Source of the DNA: Winogradskyella sp.
GTDB taxonomy: Bacteria > Bacteroidota > Bacteroidia > Flavobacteriales > Flavobacteriaceae
DNA length: 64,000 bases
Assembly: GCF_028282165.1 (NCBI RefSeq)
Contig: NZ_JANQIM010000024.1
Location: 1 to 64,000, forward strand
Direction of reading: 5' to 3'
The position numbers were made by a program, and so were the translations under genes. Of this stretch, positions 44,211 through 53,070 are shown piece after piece (the first letter of the stretch is position 1; the number at the start of each line of letters is the position of its first letter). The notes under the pieces were generated by a model. It did not search any database and was not told where the DNA came from. It saw only the letters and a program-made list of their open reading frames with translations.

Positions 44211-45212
44211 TCAATCCAACTTTTCAACTAATTTCTTAAATACCTTTTTTGGATCTTTATTTTCATAAAGAATCGCATATACAGCATTGATAATAGGTAA
44301 TTGTGTTTTTTTAACGTTTTTCTGATTGAGCAATTTGGCACTCTTGGTAGCATAGTAACCTTCGGCAATCATATTCATTTCCAATTGTGCAGATTTAACC
44401 GTGTAGCCTTTACCAATCATATTGCCAAACATTCTATTACGAGAAAAGACAGAATAACCCGTTACCAGTAAATCACCTAAATAGGCAGAGTTGTTAATGT
44501 TTCGTTTCATCTTATGCATTTTTTTGATAAAACGTTTCATTTCTCTAATAGCATTGCTCATCAGCACGCTCTGAAAGTTATCTCCATAGCCCAAACCATG
44601 TGCAATACCAGCGGCAATCGCATAGATATTCTTTAGCATCACAGCGTATTCCACACCAATAATATCATCACTGGTCTTGGTTTTAATATAGGAGCTCGAT
44701 AAGTTATCGGCTATAGCTTGAGCTATAAACGGATCCGCACAAGAAATCGTTAAATACGATAAACGCTCTAGAGCTACTTCCTCCGCATGGCAAGGCCCAG
44801 CAATAACCGCAATATTTTCGAAAGGGATGTAATAGATATCATGAAAATGCTCGCCCACCAATAAACCTGATTCTGGGATAATACCTTTAACCGCAGACAC
44901 GATTACTTTTTTGCTAATATCTACTGTTAACTTGTTGAGTTCAGATTGCATAAAAGCAGACGGGATTACAAAAATGAGAAAGTCTGCCCAATCTGCGATT
45001 TCATTGATGTCGTTGCTTAATTTTAACTGCTCAATATGAAACTCTACCGAGCTTAAATAACTAGGATTGTGCTGTTCCTTTAATAAATGTTCTTTGGTGT
45101 AAACACTGCGCATATACCATCCTACTTCATCCAAGTTTTCGCAAAGCATCTTTACAATAGCTGTTGCCCAACTTCCTGCGCCAAACACAGCATACTTTTT
45201 GGAGTCACTCAT
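44211..45212 (-). CDS. gpsA: Glycerol-3-phosphate dehydrogenase [NAD(P)+]
   Basis: The start is 45212 (MSDSKKYAVFGAGSWATAIV), not the ATG at 45239, because a perfect TATTTTTG -7 element (45237-45244) covers the earlier one. The 333-residue enzyme has the nucleotide-binding VFGAGSWATA, NPSYL, VSAVKGI, IAGPCHAEEVA (substrate-binding) and NIYAIAAGIAHGLGYGDNFQSVLMSNAIREM (in parts: KNIYAIAAGI, GYGDNF) with catalytic Lys in MLKNIYA. GAGSWATA replaces the usual GAGSWGTA, common in this group. It makes sn-glycerol-3-phosphate for phospholipid synthesis. Confidence 0.95.
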   Translation of the reverse strand: MSDSKKYAVFGAGSWATAIVKMLCENLDEVGWYMRSVYTKEHLLKEQHNPSYLSSVEFHIEQLKLSNDINEIADWADFLIFVIPSAFMQSELNKLTVDISKKVIVSAVKGIIPESGLLVGEHFHDIYYIPFENIAVIAGPCHAEEVALERLSYLTISCADPFIAQAIADNLSSSYIKTKTSDDIIGVEYAVMLKNIYAIAAGIAHGLGYGDNFQSVLMSNAIREMKRFIKKMHKMKRNINNSAYLGDLLVTGYSVFSRNRMFGNMIGKGYTVKSAQLEMNMIAEGYYATKSAKLLNQKNVKKTQLPIINAVYAILYENKDPKKVFKKLVEKLD

Positions 45213-45236
45213 GGAATACGTATCGGTTTTGTGCTT

Positions 45237-45244
45237 CAAAAATA
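45237..45244 (-). promoter_or_regulatory. Candidate -7 element for gpsA
   Basis: Read on the minus strand this is TATTTTTG, a perfect TAnnTTTG match, 24 bases before the chosen gpsA start. It sets the start choice because transcription would begin downstream of the alternative ATG. Confidence 0.5.
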
Positions 45245-45280
45245 CATAAATTTTAAGGAATTAATTTGGAAGATTTATGC

Positions 45281-45350
45281 CTCACTGAGCGCAGTCGAAG
45301 AGCATATTTATTAAGTAGCCAAAGGCTCCGAATGCGCTCAGCCTGACATT
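45281..45350. repeat. Dispersed palindromic repeat, intergenic copy
   Basis: One arm holds CACTGAGCGCAGTCGAAG, the other TGCGCTCAGCCTGACATT; the GAGCGCAGTCGAAG core is identical to that inside mfd at 51046-51063. It separates gpsA from the divergent lipoprotein gene. Confidence 0.75.
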
Positions 45351-45422
45351 AAGTAATTTCTACTTTAATTTTTGGCATAGGTTTTGAAATTATTACAGTA
45401 GTAACCCTAAAACTGTTGAATT

Positions 45423-46376
45423 ATGAAGACATTAAAATTACTATTCGGATTTGTACTTAGTGCAACATTGTTAACGTCGTGTTATAGAGAAGAAATAATC
45501 ATTAATGATGCTGTGCCTGCTATTTCCTTAAATCAGTTACTACAATCTTACGATTTATGGTACGTGGATATCAATGCCACGCAAGGGTTTGGATCAACAC
45601 CATTTATGGAAATTGCATTTACGTTAACTTTTAATAATGGCCGCGTGTTTGCTAATAATAACTTAGTTGGCATAGGAAGTGAAGGTAATGGTTTTGGTGT
45701 GCAAATAGGAACTTACAATGCTTATGATATGATATTAGATATTGACCATGTTATTGATGGCTTTAACAGTTTCGATGTGTATCAAATTAATAATAATACT
45801 ATTGAACTATATAATCCGTTTAATGACACCTCTTATTTTCTAGAAGGTTATCAAAGGGCAACGTTTGACTATGATTTTGTGTTCTATGACAATATCCATT
45901 ATTTCTTACAAGAATATGAGGCTTGGCAAAAAGTTTATACTAGTGATTTTGGTGTCTTAAACGAGTTTGATAATGAAAACTATTTACAGTTTTTATCTGG
46001 TGGTAACGACTCTACCTTTAGAAGTTCCCAAGATGTAAACATCATTGATCCAAATCTTATTTTTTGGGACTATACAGGAATTTATGGAGTCGGTGACATG
46101 CCTGGGGATATATACTTAAAAACTTTAACGTTAGATTATGATTTCTTTGACAATGAATTCTTTGAATTGAGCGTTATTAATGATGCAACGATAGAGCTGT
46201 TCCATGCCGCATCAGGTACAGTTTATGTGTTTGAAGGTAGAGGTTATATAGCTTACTATAGAAGTTCTGATACGCAAGGTAGAATTACGGAAAAGAAAAA
46301 TATGCCTAAAAAGCGTAAACAAAAAACACCTAAGGTAGATAACCCTAGAGAAAATACTCGAAACATAGGAAGCTAA
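45423..46376 (+). CDS. Conserved flavobacterial lipoprotein, unknown function
   Basis: The 317-residue protein has a lipoprotein signal (LSATLLTSC). Its body carries two related halves, each with an IELYNPFNDTSYFLEGYQ / IELFHAASGTVYVFEGRGY type strand pair, so it probably has a duplicated beta domain. Tyr, Asp and Asn are abundant. The last 35 residues are Lys/Arg-rich (KKNMPKKRKQKTPK). Related flavobacterial proteins sometimes carry a nicotinic acid mononucleotide adenylyltransferase name; I see no nucleotidyltransferase motif. It ends with a strong terminator. Confidence 0.65.
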   Translation: MKTLKLLFGFVLSATLLTSCYREEIIINDAVPAISLNQLLQSYDLWYVDINATQGFGSTPFMEIAFTLTFNNGRVFANNNLVGIGSEGNGFGVQIGTYNAYDMILDIDHVIDGFNSFDVYQINNNTIELYNPFNDTSYFLEGYQRATFDYDFVFYDNIHYFLQEYEAWQKVYTSDFGVLNEFDNENYLQFLSGGNDSTFRSSQDVNIIDPNLIFWDYTGIYGVGDMPGDIYLKTLTLDYDFFDNEFFELSVINDATIELFHAASGTVYVFEGRGYIAYYRSSDTQGRITEKKNMPKKRKQKTPKVDNPRENTRNIGS

Positions 46377-46399
46377 ATTTTGGTTGGTTATTTAGTTTC

Positions 46400-46440
46400 A
46401 AAACGCTCAGTCGATACTTGTCGACTGGGCGTTTTCTTTT
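46400..46440 (+). terminator. Strong Rho-independent terminator
   Basis: A 15-base stem (one G-T pair) from AAAACGCTCAGTCGA and TCGACTGGGCGTTTT closes a 6-base loop and is followed by CTTTT. It ends the lipoprotein transcript. Confidence 0.88.
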
Positions 46441-46518
46441 TGAATTGTCTATGGTATTAAACCAATGAAACAAAAAAGTAGATAAAAGCTTTATCTGCCG
46501 TTAAGTTATAGACAAAGC

Positions 46519-47817
46519 TTATAAGTCTTTTAGTACCACTTCCAGATCCTCAAATCCATAGGGCTTGGCCATAATGATCTTAGAGCTACTTAGCAAGAAG
46601 TACATCGGTGTTGCGGCAATACCATACGTTTTTACGATAGGATGATCCCATTTCCCTAAACCTATGTTATGGACAAAATCTGGATACTTTTTAATCTCTT
46701 CGGTCCATTTTGTAGGGTCACTTTCCAAACCAAAAGCTACAACTTTTATATTTGGTTTTTTGGCGACCAGTTCTTTTACTTTAGGCAATTCATCGAGACA
46801 GTGTCCACAGCCACTACTCCAAAAAATTAGCAAATAGTACTCTGAGTTTTCTAAGTTATATAAGCTAGTAGTACGCTCTGTAGATACAATTTCAAAATTT
46901 GGAGCTTTGGTGCCAATGGAGGTGTTTTTGTAAGACATAATAGTCTCAGCTAAAACTATATTATTCGTTTTTTTGGCTAATTCTAAGAGGTGCTGGTCTG
47001 TAATGTAATTAGCCACCTCATGGTTATCTGTACTGGCAAAACGTTGCCATAACACATCTAAAAGGGAGGTTTTTATAATGTCATCATCAGTTATGGCGTT
47101 TGCAACATCATCAATAAGTGTTTTGTAGGTGTCGTCAGTAGGGTTTGCGACCATATTAAAAACATAACTCGTCACACGATCGATTAAAAAAGAGGAGCTT
47201 TGCAACACATAATTACTAAAATCTATTTGACTGAAGTAATGCTGTTTTAGATTATTGGTGTAGGATTTTAAATCCTCATATTGAGATGGTATATATGGTC
47301 TATTAGCAGTTATAAAAGTAGAAACTAACTTACCCATAGCTGATGTTTCATAAGCAGTTTGCGTATCTTTTAAGACTTTGAAAACCGCCTGAAAGCCATC
47401 TTTGTCTTTGCCATCTTTTGTATAATAATTACTTATGGTTTGGTTGACCATATCCATACTGTTTAAGTATGAGTTCCAAAGTTTATTTTCTTCAGATTCA
47501 GTAAATTTTACACCTTTTTCATAACTAAAATCAAAAGCTATAGTCTCCTTGCCATCATAGATAAAATCAAAATTATTCTCTTCGGGTGGTATTGCATAGA
47601 CAATTTTATAGATACCAGGAGCAGCAGTTGAATCGATAGGAATTTCAAAATGCCCCTCATTATCCAATTTACCATAACTGATATAGTTGGCGCCTTCTGG
47701 TGTGGCTTGATACAAAAAGGCATGTGTGAACTCCTCGGCAGGCGAAAATGTGCCTTTTACGCTTTGTGAAAGCACTATACATGGGAACAAAAGTAATGGA
47801 AGGAATCGTCTTTTCAT
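46519..47817 (-). CDS. TlpA-like thioredoxin-fold protein, secreted
   Basis: The start is 47817 (MKRRFLPLLLFPCIVLSQS), which gives a signal peptide; the longer frame adds seven residues before it. The 432-residue protein has a DUF4369-like beta-rich N-terminal region, a helical middle, and a C-terminal thioredoxin domain (from about residue 300) with the redox motif SSGCGHCLDELPKV (Cys-Gly-His-Cys), VVAFGLESDPTKW, and cis-Pro in AATPMYFLL. The architecture fits TlpA/AhpC-TSA disulfide reductases that act in the periplasm. It is monocistronic, near the EamA gene on the same strand. Confidence 0.85.
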   Translation of the reverse strand: MKRRFLPLLLFPCIVLSQSVKGTFSPAEEFTHAFLYQATPEGANYISYGKLDNEGHFEIPIDSTAAPGIYKIVYAIPPEENNFDFIYDGKETIAFDFSYEKGVKFTESEENKLWNSYLNSMDMVNQTISNYYTKDGKDKDGFQAVFKVLKDTQTAYETSAMGKLVSTFITANRPYIPSQYEDLKSYTNNLKQHYFSQIDFSNYVLQSSSFLIDRVTSYVFNMVANPTDDTYKTLIDDVANAITDDDIIKTSLLDVLWQRFASTDNHEVANYITDQHLLELAKKTNNIVLAETIMSYKNTSIGTKAPNFEIVSTERTTSLYNLENSEYYLLIFWSSGCGHCLDELPKVKELVAKKPNIKVVAFGLESDPTKWTEEIKKYPDFVHNIGLGKWDHPIVKTYGIAATPMYFLLSSSKIIMAKPYGFEDLEVVLKDL

Positions 47818-47863
47818 TTTAATAAGGTTTAGCGCCATATAAGTCTCAATAATTAAGCCATTG

Positions 47864-48724
47864 TTATGTTTTAGATCGAATACTTTCGATAGCTACAGTC
47901 ATTAGAATTAAACTACCACCAACAAATGTATGTATTGTTGGGATTTCATTCAAGAAAAAATAAGCAATAATAATTCCGAATATAGGTTGACTACTCCCTA
48001 TAATACTAGCAGTACTTGCCTTAAAATACTTAAGACTATTCACAAACAGTGTATGGCCAATAGCCGTAGTCAATAGTGCTAAAAGGATAACATAAGGATA
48101 TTGGGTTGTAATATTTGTAGTATCCATAAAGAATAGAGCAGGAATTAGTATAACTGCTAATAGGGTGACTTGGTAAAACATCAACATAGTGCCGTTGTAT
48201 TTTACAACATGAGTTTTAAGGATCAATATGCGTAAGGCATAGCACAAAGCCGATAATAGCCCTAAAAGAATACCCTGTAGCTGGCTACTTTTTAAGTCGA
48301 ATTCTGGTGCTAGAATATAAATGCCGATAAGCACCAATATGCTTAGGATAATATGAATAGGATCGAATTTAACTTTTGAAAATAAAGGTTCAAGTAAGGC
48401 GGTAATTACAGGAAATGTGAAGAGTGATAACATACCTAGCGCAACATTGGACAGCTTTAGTGCGTAGAAATAGGTAATCCAATGCGCTCCCATAAAAAAA
48501 GATGCTAAAAGGAAGGTCCAACGATCTTTACGATTATAGATTTTTAAATTAATTCTTTTGTATAAACAGAAAAATAGCAGAAAAATAGCTGCCAAAATAG
48601 AGCGCCACCAAATGATAACTGGAGTTGGCATATCAATATACTTACCTAAGGCACCAGAAGTACTAATAAAAATTGTACCAATAGTTAACCATAACAAATG
48701 GTTTAAATGATTTTTATTACTCAT
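47864..48724 (-). CDS. EamA family (drug/metabolite) transporter
   Basis: The 286-residue protein has ten transmembrane helices in two EamA repeats of five. The first ends with LLEPLFSKVKFDPIHIILSILVLIGIYIL, the second with SIIGSSQPIFGIIIAYFFLNE (both read in part). Family members export amino acids or other metabolites; the substrate here is unknown. A dispersed repeat follows its start, and the mfd gene lies upstream on the same strand. Confidence 0.88.
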   Translation of the reverse strand: MSNKNHLNHLLWLTIGTIFISTSGALGKYIDMPTPVIIWWRSILAAIFLLFFCLYKRINLKIYNRKDRWTFLLASFFMGAHWITYFYALKLSNVALGMLSLFTFPVITALLEPLFSKVKFDPIHIILSILVLIGIYILAPEFDLKSSQLQGILLGLLSALCYALRILILKTHVVKYNGTMLMFYQVTLLAVILIPALFFMDTTNITTQYPYVILLALLTTAIGHTLFVNSLKYFKASTASIIGSSQPIFGIIIAYFFLNEIPTIHTFVGGSLILMTVAIESIRSKT

Positions 48725-48737
48725 TTATAAAATTCCT

Positions 48738-48802
48738 GTTCTCGATACATCCCGACGTTTACACTTCGACTACGCTCAGTGAATACAATCGGGATACTCG
48801 AA
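48738..48802. repeat. Dispersed hairpin repeat between mfd and the EamA gene
   Basis: An outer pair (CTCGATACATCCCGA and TCGGGATACTCGA) brackets ACTTCGACTACGCTCAGT, the same CTTCGACT-CTCA core seen in mfd and at 45281-45350. It lies in the 85-base intergenic region. Confidence 0.75.
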
Positions 48803-48809
48803 CTGATAT

Positions 48810-51800
48810 TTATTGCTCATTTATTTTTGAAAGTACGGTAAGGGCCTTTGTTGTAGACCTTATATCTTCAAAAGTAATCAGTAGGCGCAATCCATTTCTA
48901 GTTTGCTTTTCTTTCATTTTGCATAACCCAGCATTCATTTGTACAAATTGTAAGACTTTAGTAAAAGCTTCACTCTGATAAAATTTGCTTTGTTGATCTT
49001 GTATAAAGTAACCGACTAACTTACCGTGTTTCATGATAATTTTTTCAAGTCCCATTTTTATGGCAATCCATTTTAAGCGTACACTATCCAATAAATCAAC
49101 AACTTGGGTTGGCAGTTCACCAAAACGATCGATGATTTCAGATTCAAATTTCAGAAGTTCCTCTTCGGTTTTAATGGCATTAAGCTTCGTATAAAGATTT
49201 AAGCGTTCAGTAATATTGTTAACATAATCATCTGGGAACAACAATTCGAAGTCTGTATCTATTGTGATATCTTTTACATATTGCTTTGGCTTATCATCTT
49301 TATATAAATCCGCAAATTCAGATTCTTTCAATTCCTCAATAGCTTCGTTTAAGATTTTCTGATAAGTATCAAATCCAATATCATTGATAAATCCGCTTTG
49401 TTCGCCTCCTAATAAGTCACCGGCGCCACGAATCTCTAAGTCTTTCATGGCAATATTAAAGCCACTACCTAATTCTGTGAATTGCTCTAATGCTTGAATT
49501 CGTTTTCTAGCGTCAGTAGTCATAGCAGAATACTCTGGTGTTATGAAAAAACAAAATGCTTTTTTATTACTACGTCCTACGCGACCTCGCATTTGGTGTA
49601 AATCGCTCAAACCAAAATTGTTGGCATTATTGATAAAGATGGTATTGGCGTTTGGCACATCCAATCCACTTTCAATAATGGTAGTACTTACTAAAACATC
49701 AAATTCACCGTTCATAAAGGCCAACATCAGCTGCTCTAGTTTTTTGCCATCGAGTTGTCCATGGCCAATAGCAATTTTGGCATCAGGGACCAAACGTTGA
49801 ATCATACCAGCAAATTCCTTAATATTTTCAATTCGATTATGGACAAAAAAGACCTGTCCACCACGTTGTATTTCATAGCTTATGGCATCACGAATAGTGG
49901 CTTCATTAAATCGAATCACACGACTTTCAATCGGATAACGATTAGGTGGTGGTGTGTTTATAACCGACAAGTCCCTCGCAGCCATAAGACTAAATTGAAG
50001 TGTTCTTGGTATAGGCGTTGCAGTTAAGGTTAATACGTCCACATTTTCCTTAATGGTCTTTAGTTTTTCTTTTACGGCTACTCCAAATTTTTGTTCCTCA
50101 TCAACAATGAGTAAGCCTAAATCTTTAAACTTTACATTCTTGTTCGCAAGCTGATGCGTACCAATGATAATATCGATCTTACCCTTTTCTAAACCTTCTA
50201 AGGTTTCGCGTTTTTCTTTTGCAGTTCTAAAGCGATTAACATAGTCTATAGTTACTGGAAAATCTTTTAACCGCTCTTTAAATGTACGATAATGTTGATA
50301 TGCTAGAATGGTTGTTGGTACTAAAACAGCTACTTGTTTACCGTTATCAACGGCCTTAAAAGTCGCTCTTATAGCCACCTCGGTTTTTCCAAAGCCTACA
50401 TCGCCACACACTAAACGATCCATTGGGCGTTCACTTTCCATATCTGCTTTTATATCTGCTGTTGAAGAGATTTGATCTGGTGTATCTTCATAGATAAATG
50501 ACGCTTCGAGTTCATGCTGCATATAGCTGTCAGGCGCATATTGAAACCCTTTTCTTAGTTTTCGTTTCGCATAAAGCTTGATGAGGTTGAAGGCTATTTC
50601 CTTAACACGAGATTTGGTTTTTTGCTTTAGGTTTTTCCAAGCTTTACTGCCAAGTTTATAGATTTTAGGAGGCTTACCATCCTTGCCATTAAACTTAGTG
50701 ATTTTATGTAATGAGTGAATGCTCAAATAGAGTACATCGCGTTCACCATAAATTAACTTTATAGCCTCTTGTTTTTTGCCTTCGACATCTATCTTTTGAA
50801 GCCCTCCAAACTTACCAATCCCATGATCGATATGGGTTACATAATCTCCAATATCGAGATTGGTCAGCTCTTTTAAGGTAATGGCTTGTTTCTTGGCATA
50901 GCCGTTTTTTAGATGGAACTTATGGTAACGGTCAAAGATTTGATGATCGGTATAAACCGCAATTTTATGTTCAGCATCAATGAACCCTTGATAAAGTGAA
51001 AGGACTATTGTTTTGTAATGAACCCTTTGTTCATCATCTTGGTCGTTGAGCGCAGTCGAAGTGAAGATATCATGAAAGCGCTTGGCTTGCTGTTCACTAA
51101 CGCAAGCTATATAATTAGTAATGCCGTTAGAATGGTTCTCGTTTAGATCATCGATTAGAAGATTGAATTGCTTATTGAACGAGGGTTGTGGTTTGGTATT
51201 GAATCGGATTGTGTTATCATTGCGAGGATTCCGATAGCTATCGGAAGACGTAGCAATCTCATCAATAGAAACAGATTGCTTCACTTCGTTCGCAATGACC
51301 GTAGCGTAATTTTGATTGCTCAGCGTTGCATAAGCACCAAATTCTACCAAATTATAGTCTAAGAATTGACGCTTCAATAATTCAGAATTGCAAAAAAGTT
51401 CTTCAGGTTTGGCATGTTTTATTTCTGAAGATAGAGTTTTAAATGCCTCTTTTGCTTTAGCAAAAAAATCATCGATTTTAGAGAATATGAATGATGGGTT
51501 TTTAGTAAAAACAACCGTTTTGTTCGATATGTATTTGAGAAAACTTTCCCGTTTTTCGGCTATAGTTTTATTAGCAACATTTGGAATAATGCTAACCTTC
51601 TTAATGCGTTCGGTAGATAATTGTGTCTCGACATCAAACGTTCTAATACTATCCACCTCATCTCCAAAAAACTCAATACGGTAAGGCTCATCGTGCGAAA
51701 AGGAAAATACGTCCAAGATACCACCACGCAAAGAAAAATCCCCTGGCTCTGTGACAAAATCGACACGCTTAAATTTATATTCGAACAGCACTTCATTTAC

Positions 51801-52289
51801 AAAATCGATACTCAACTCATCACCTACAGAAATTTTTAGAGTATTGCGTTCTAGCTCTCTTTTGGTGACGACCTTTTCAAATAAGGCATCAGGATAAGTG
51901 ACAATAATCGCTGGCTTTTTATGAGAATTAATTCGGTTTAGCACTTCGGCCCTTAGAAGTACATTGGCATTATTGGTCTCTTCTATTTGATAAGGTCTTC
52001 TGTAGCTGCCAGGGTAGAATAACACATCCTTATCGTTGATGAGTTGCTCTAGGTCATTGAGGTAATAAGCTGCCTCTTCTTTATCATCAAAAACTAAAAG
52101 AAACGGTTTCTCAGTAGTTTTAAATGTTTCGGCTATTACTATAGAAAGTGACGAGCCTACAAGACCCTTGAGATATGTTTTTGGTGCGGTCTTACCCTGA
52201 GTGTAGTCGAAGGGTTGGGCAATAGCGTTCTGCAGATTTTGCAGTTGCAAAGTCTGTGAAAAGGTCTGCGAGATAAGGGTTTTGCTCAC
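48810..52289 (-). CDS. mfd: Transcription-repair coupling factor with three captured repeats
   Basis: The 1159-residue DNA translocase removes stalled RNA polymerase and recruits UvrA. Order: UvrB-homology region (PYQIEETNNANVLLRAEVL), RNAP-interaction domain (IGDYVTHIDHGIGKF), RecG-like helicase core with Walker A GDVGFGKTEVA, DEEQ in LLIVDEEQKFGV, LTATPIPRTLQ and MRGRVGRSNKKAFCF, then the C-terminal TRCF domain. All motifs are intact. Odd: three stretches are translated dispersed repeats, at residues about 26-33 (PFDYTQGK), 331-358 (VIANEVKQSV...) and 409-415 (TSTALND). They fall in the N-terminal part, away from the helicase, and make the protein longer than usual. The gene is probably functional because the frame is open and the core is conserved. 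Confidence 0.95.
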   Translation of the reverse strand: MSKTLISQTFSQTLQLQNLQNAIAQPFDYTQGKTAPKTYLKGLVGSSLSIVIAETFKTTEKPFLLVFDDKEEAAYYLNDLEQLINDKDVLFYPGSYRRPYQIEETNNANVLLRAEVLNRINSHKKPAIIVTYPDALFEKVVTKRELERNTLKISVGDELSIDFVNEVLFEYKFKRVDFVTEPGDFSLRGGILDVFSFSHDEPYRIEFFGDEVDSIRTFDVETQLSTERIKKVSIIPNVANKTIAEKRESFLKYISNKTVVFTKNPSFIFSKIDDFFAKAKEAFKTLSSEIKHAKPEELFCNSELLKRQFLDYNLVEFGAYATLSNQNYATVIANEVKQSVSIDEIATSSDSYRNPRNDNTIRFNTKPQPSFNKQFNLLIDDLNENHSNGITNYIACVSEQQAKRFHDIFTSTALNDQDDEQRVHYKTIVLSLYQGFIDAEHKIAVYTDHQIFDRYHKFHLKNGYAKKQAITLKELTNLDIGDYVTHIDHGIGKFGGLQKIDVEGKKQEAIKLIYGERDVLYLSIHSLHKITKFNGKDGKPPKIYKLGSKAWKNLKQKTKSRVKEIAFNLIKLYAKRKLRKGFQYAPDSYMQHELEASFIYEDTPDQISSTADIKADMESERPMDRLVCGDVGFGKTEVAIRATFKAVDNGKQVAVLVPTTILAYQHYRTFKERLKDFPVTIDYVNRFRTAKEKRETLEGLEKGKIDIIIGTHQLANKNVKFKDLGLLIVDEEQKFGVAVKEKLKTIKENVDVLTLTATPIPRTLQFSLMAARDLSVINTPPPNRYPIESRVIRFNEATIRDAISYEIQRGGQVFFVHNRIENIKEFAGMIQRLVPDAKIAIGHGQLDGKKLEQLMLAFMNGEFDVLVSTTIIESGLDVPNANTIFINNANNFGLSDLHQMRGRVGRSNKKAFCFFITPEYSAMTTDARKRIQALEQFTELGSGFNIAMKDLEIRGAGDLLGGEQSGFINDIGFDTYQKILNEAIEELKESEFADLYKDDKPKQYVKDITIDTDFELLFPDDYVNNITERLNLYTKLNAIKTEEELLKFESEIIDRFGELPTQVVDLLDSVRLKWIAIKMGLEKIIMKHGKLVGYFIQDQQSKFYQSEAFTKVLQFVQMNAGLCKMKEKQTRNGLRLLITFEDIRSTTKALTVLSKINEQ
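51046..51063. repeat. Dispersed repeat captured inside mfd (third copy)
   Basis: TTGAGCGCAGTCGAAGTG matches the GAGCGCAGTCGAAG core at 45281-45350. On the coding strand it gives TSTALN at about residues 409-415. Confidence 0.65.
51217..51299. repeat. 83-base dispersed repeat captured in frame inside mfd
   Basis: Inverted ends GTCATTGCGA and TCGCAATGA enclose GAAGTGAAGCAATCT and the palindrome CCGATAGCTATCGG, the same parts as the intergenic elements at 5243-5293 and 44076-44191. It adds about 28 codons (residues 331-358, VIANEVKQS...YRNPRND) without breaking the frame. Confidence 0.85.
52195..52214. repeat. Dispersed repeat captured inside mfd (first copy)
   Basis: CCCTGAGTGTAGTCGAAGGG is an imperfect palindrome of the CTTCGACTACACTCAGG family. 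Translated on the coding strand it gives PFDYTQGK at residues 26-33, a peptide typical of translated flavobacterial repeats. Confidence 0.7.
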
Positions 52290-52368
52290 TAGATTGCTCC
52301 TTTAAAGTAAGGTGGTAAATATAGTATGTTTTAAATGATAATTTGGATTTAGGTATGCCAAAGTTTAA

Positions 52369-53007
52369 TTAAAATTTAATATCCTTTGCTTCTTTGTAAT
52401 TCTTATAAAGTTCTGGATAATGGTCCTTGAAAATACTTTTAATATAATCCAGAGGTACATCTTCAAAATAACCATAATCATCCAAGTAGCTCATAAACTT
52501 TTTACTGTCCTTATTGTATTCTTGAAGTATGGAGTCTTCAGTACCATCAAAATCCAGAACATCAACGTTGTACATAGCACAAAGCTCTTTGTTGAAAGCT
52601 GGTGAACATTTTTTCCATTCATCGTTGTAATAGACATCGACCAATCCATGTGGTGCTAATTCGTTAGTGCCCAATTTTGCTTCGAGGCGTTCTGCAGCGA
52701 TATGATTAGAGACTTTTGCCAAGCGCAACCTAGCAGGTATGTTTAGTGCTCGTAGTCCAGCAATATAAAGAATGGCCTTGTCAATACAGTGTGCTTCGCG
52801 CTTCTCTATGATTGTACTTGCTTTATAATGTTCTTCTGTTAAGCCAATATTATAAGCGTTGTAGCGCCAACCATCTCTAACTTTAAGGTACAGTTGTTCT
52901 ATTTTCTCTTTCTCCGAAGGTAAATGCAATACCTCTGCAATTAAATCTTGAATCTGAGGACTACTGTAATCAAAGAAAAAAGTCTCTTTTAGATACGTTG
53001 AATTCAT
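52369..53007 (-). CDS. Transglutaminase-like domain protein
   Basis: The start is 53007 (MNSTYLKETFFFDYSSPQI); an ATG two codons upstream is possible. The 212-residue cytosolic protein has a Cys-His-Asp papain-like triad: Cys in REAHCIDKAILYIAGLRALNIPAR (EAHCIDKA, about residue 74), His in APHGLVDVYYN, and Asp in the VDVYY strand. The family includes peptide N-glycanase-like and proteolytic members as well as inactive ones. No signal peptide. It follows the peroxiredoxin-like gene on the same strand after 64 bases. Confidence 0.82.
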   Translation of the reverse strand: MNSTYLKETFFFDYSSPQIQDLIAEVLHLPSEKEKIEQLYLKVRDGWRYNAYNIGLTEEHYKASTIIEKREAHCIDKAILYIAGLRALNIPARLRLAKVSNHIAAERLEAKLGTNELAPHGLVDVYYNDEWKKCSPAFNKELCAMYNVDVLDFDGTEDSILQEYNKDSKKFMSYLDDYGYFEDVPLDYIKSIFKDHYPELYKNYKEAKDIKF

Positions 53008-53070
53008 AGGCACAAGTTAGCTATTTAAGCTTAATAACACACGAGAAATTTGATTTAGACGGTATAAAAG

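Noticed and set aside
45213..45239. An upstream ATG for gpsA.
   Set aside because: It lies inside a perfect TAnnTTTG element, so the transcript would start after it.
51168..51362. A plus-strand ORF across the repeat in mfd.
   Set aside because: It is antisense to an intact mfd frame and contains the repeat; there is no start signal or domain.
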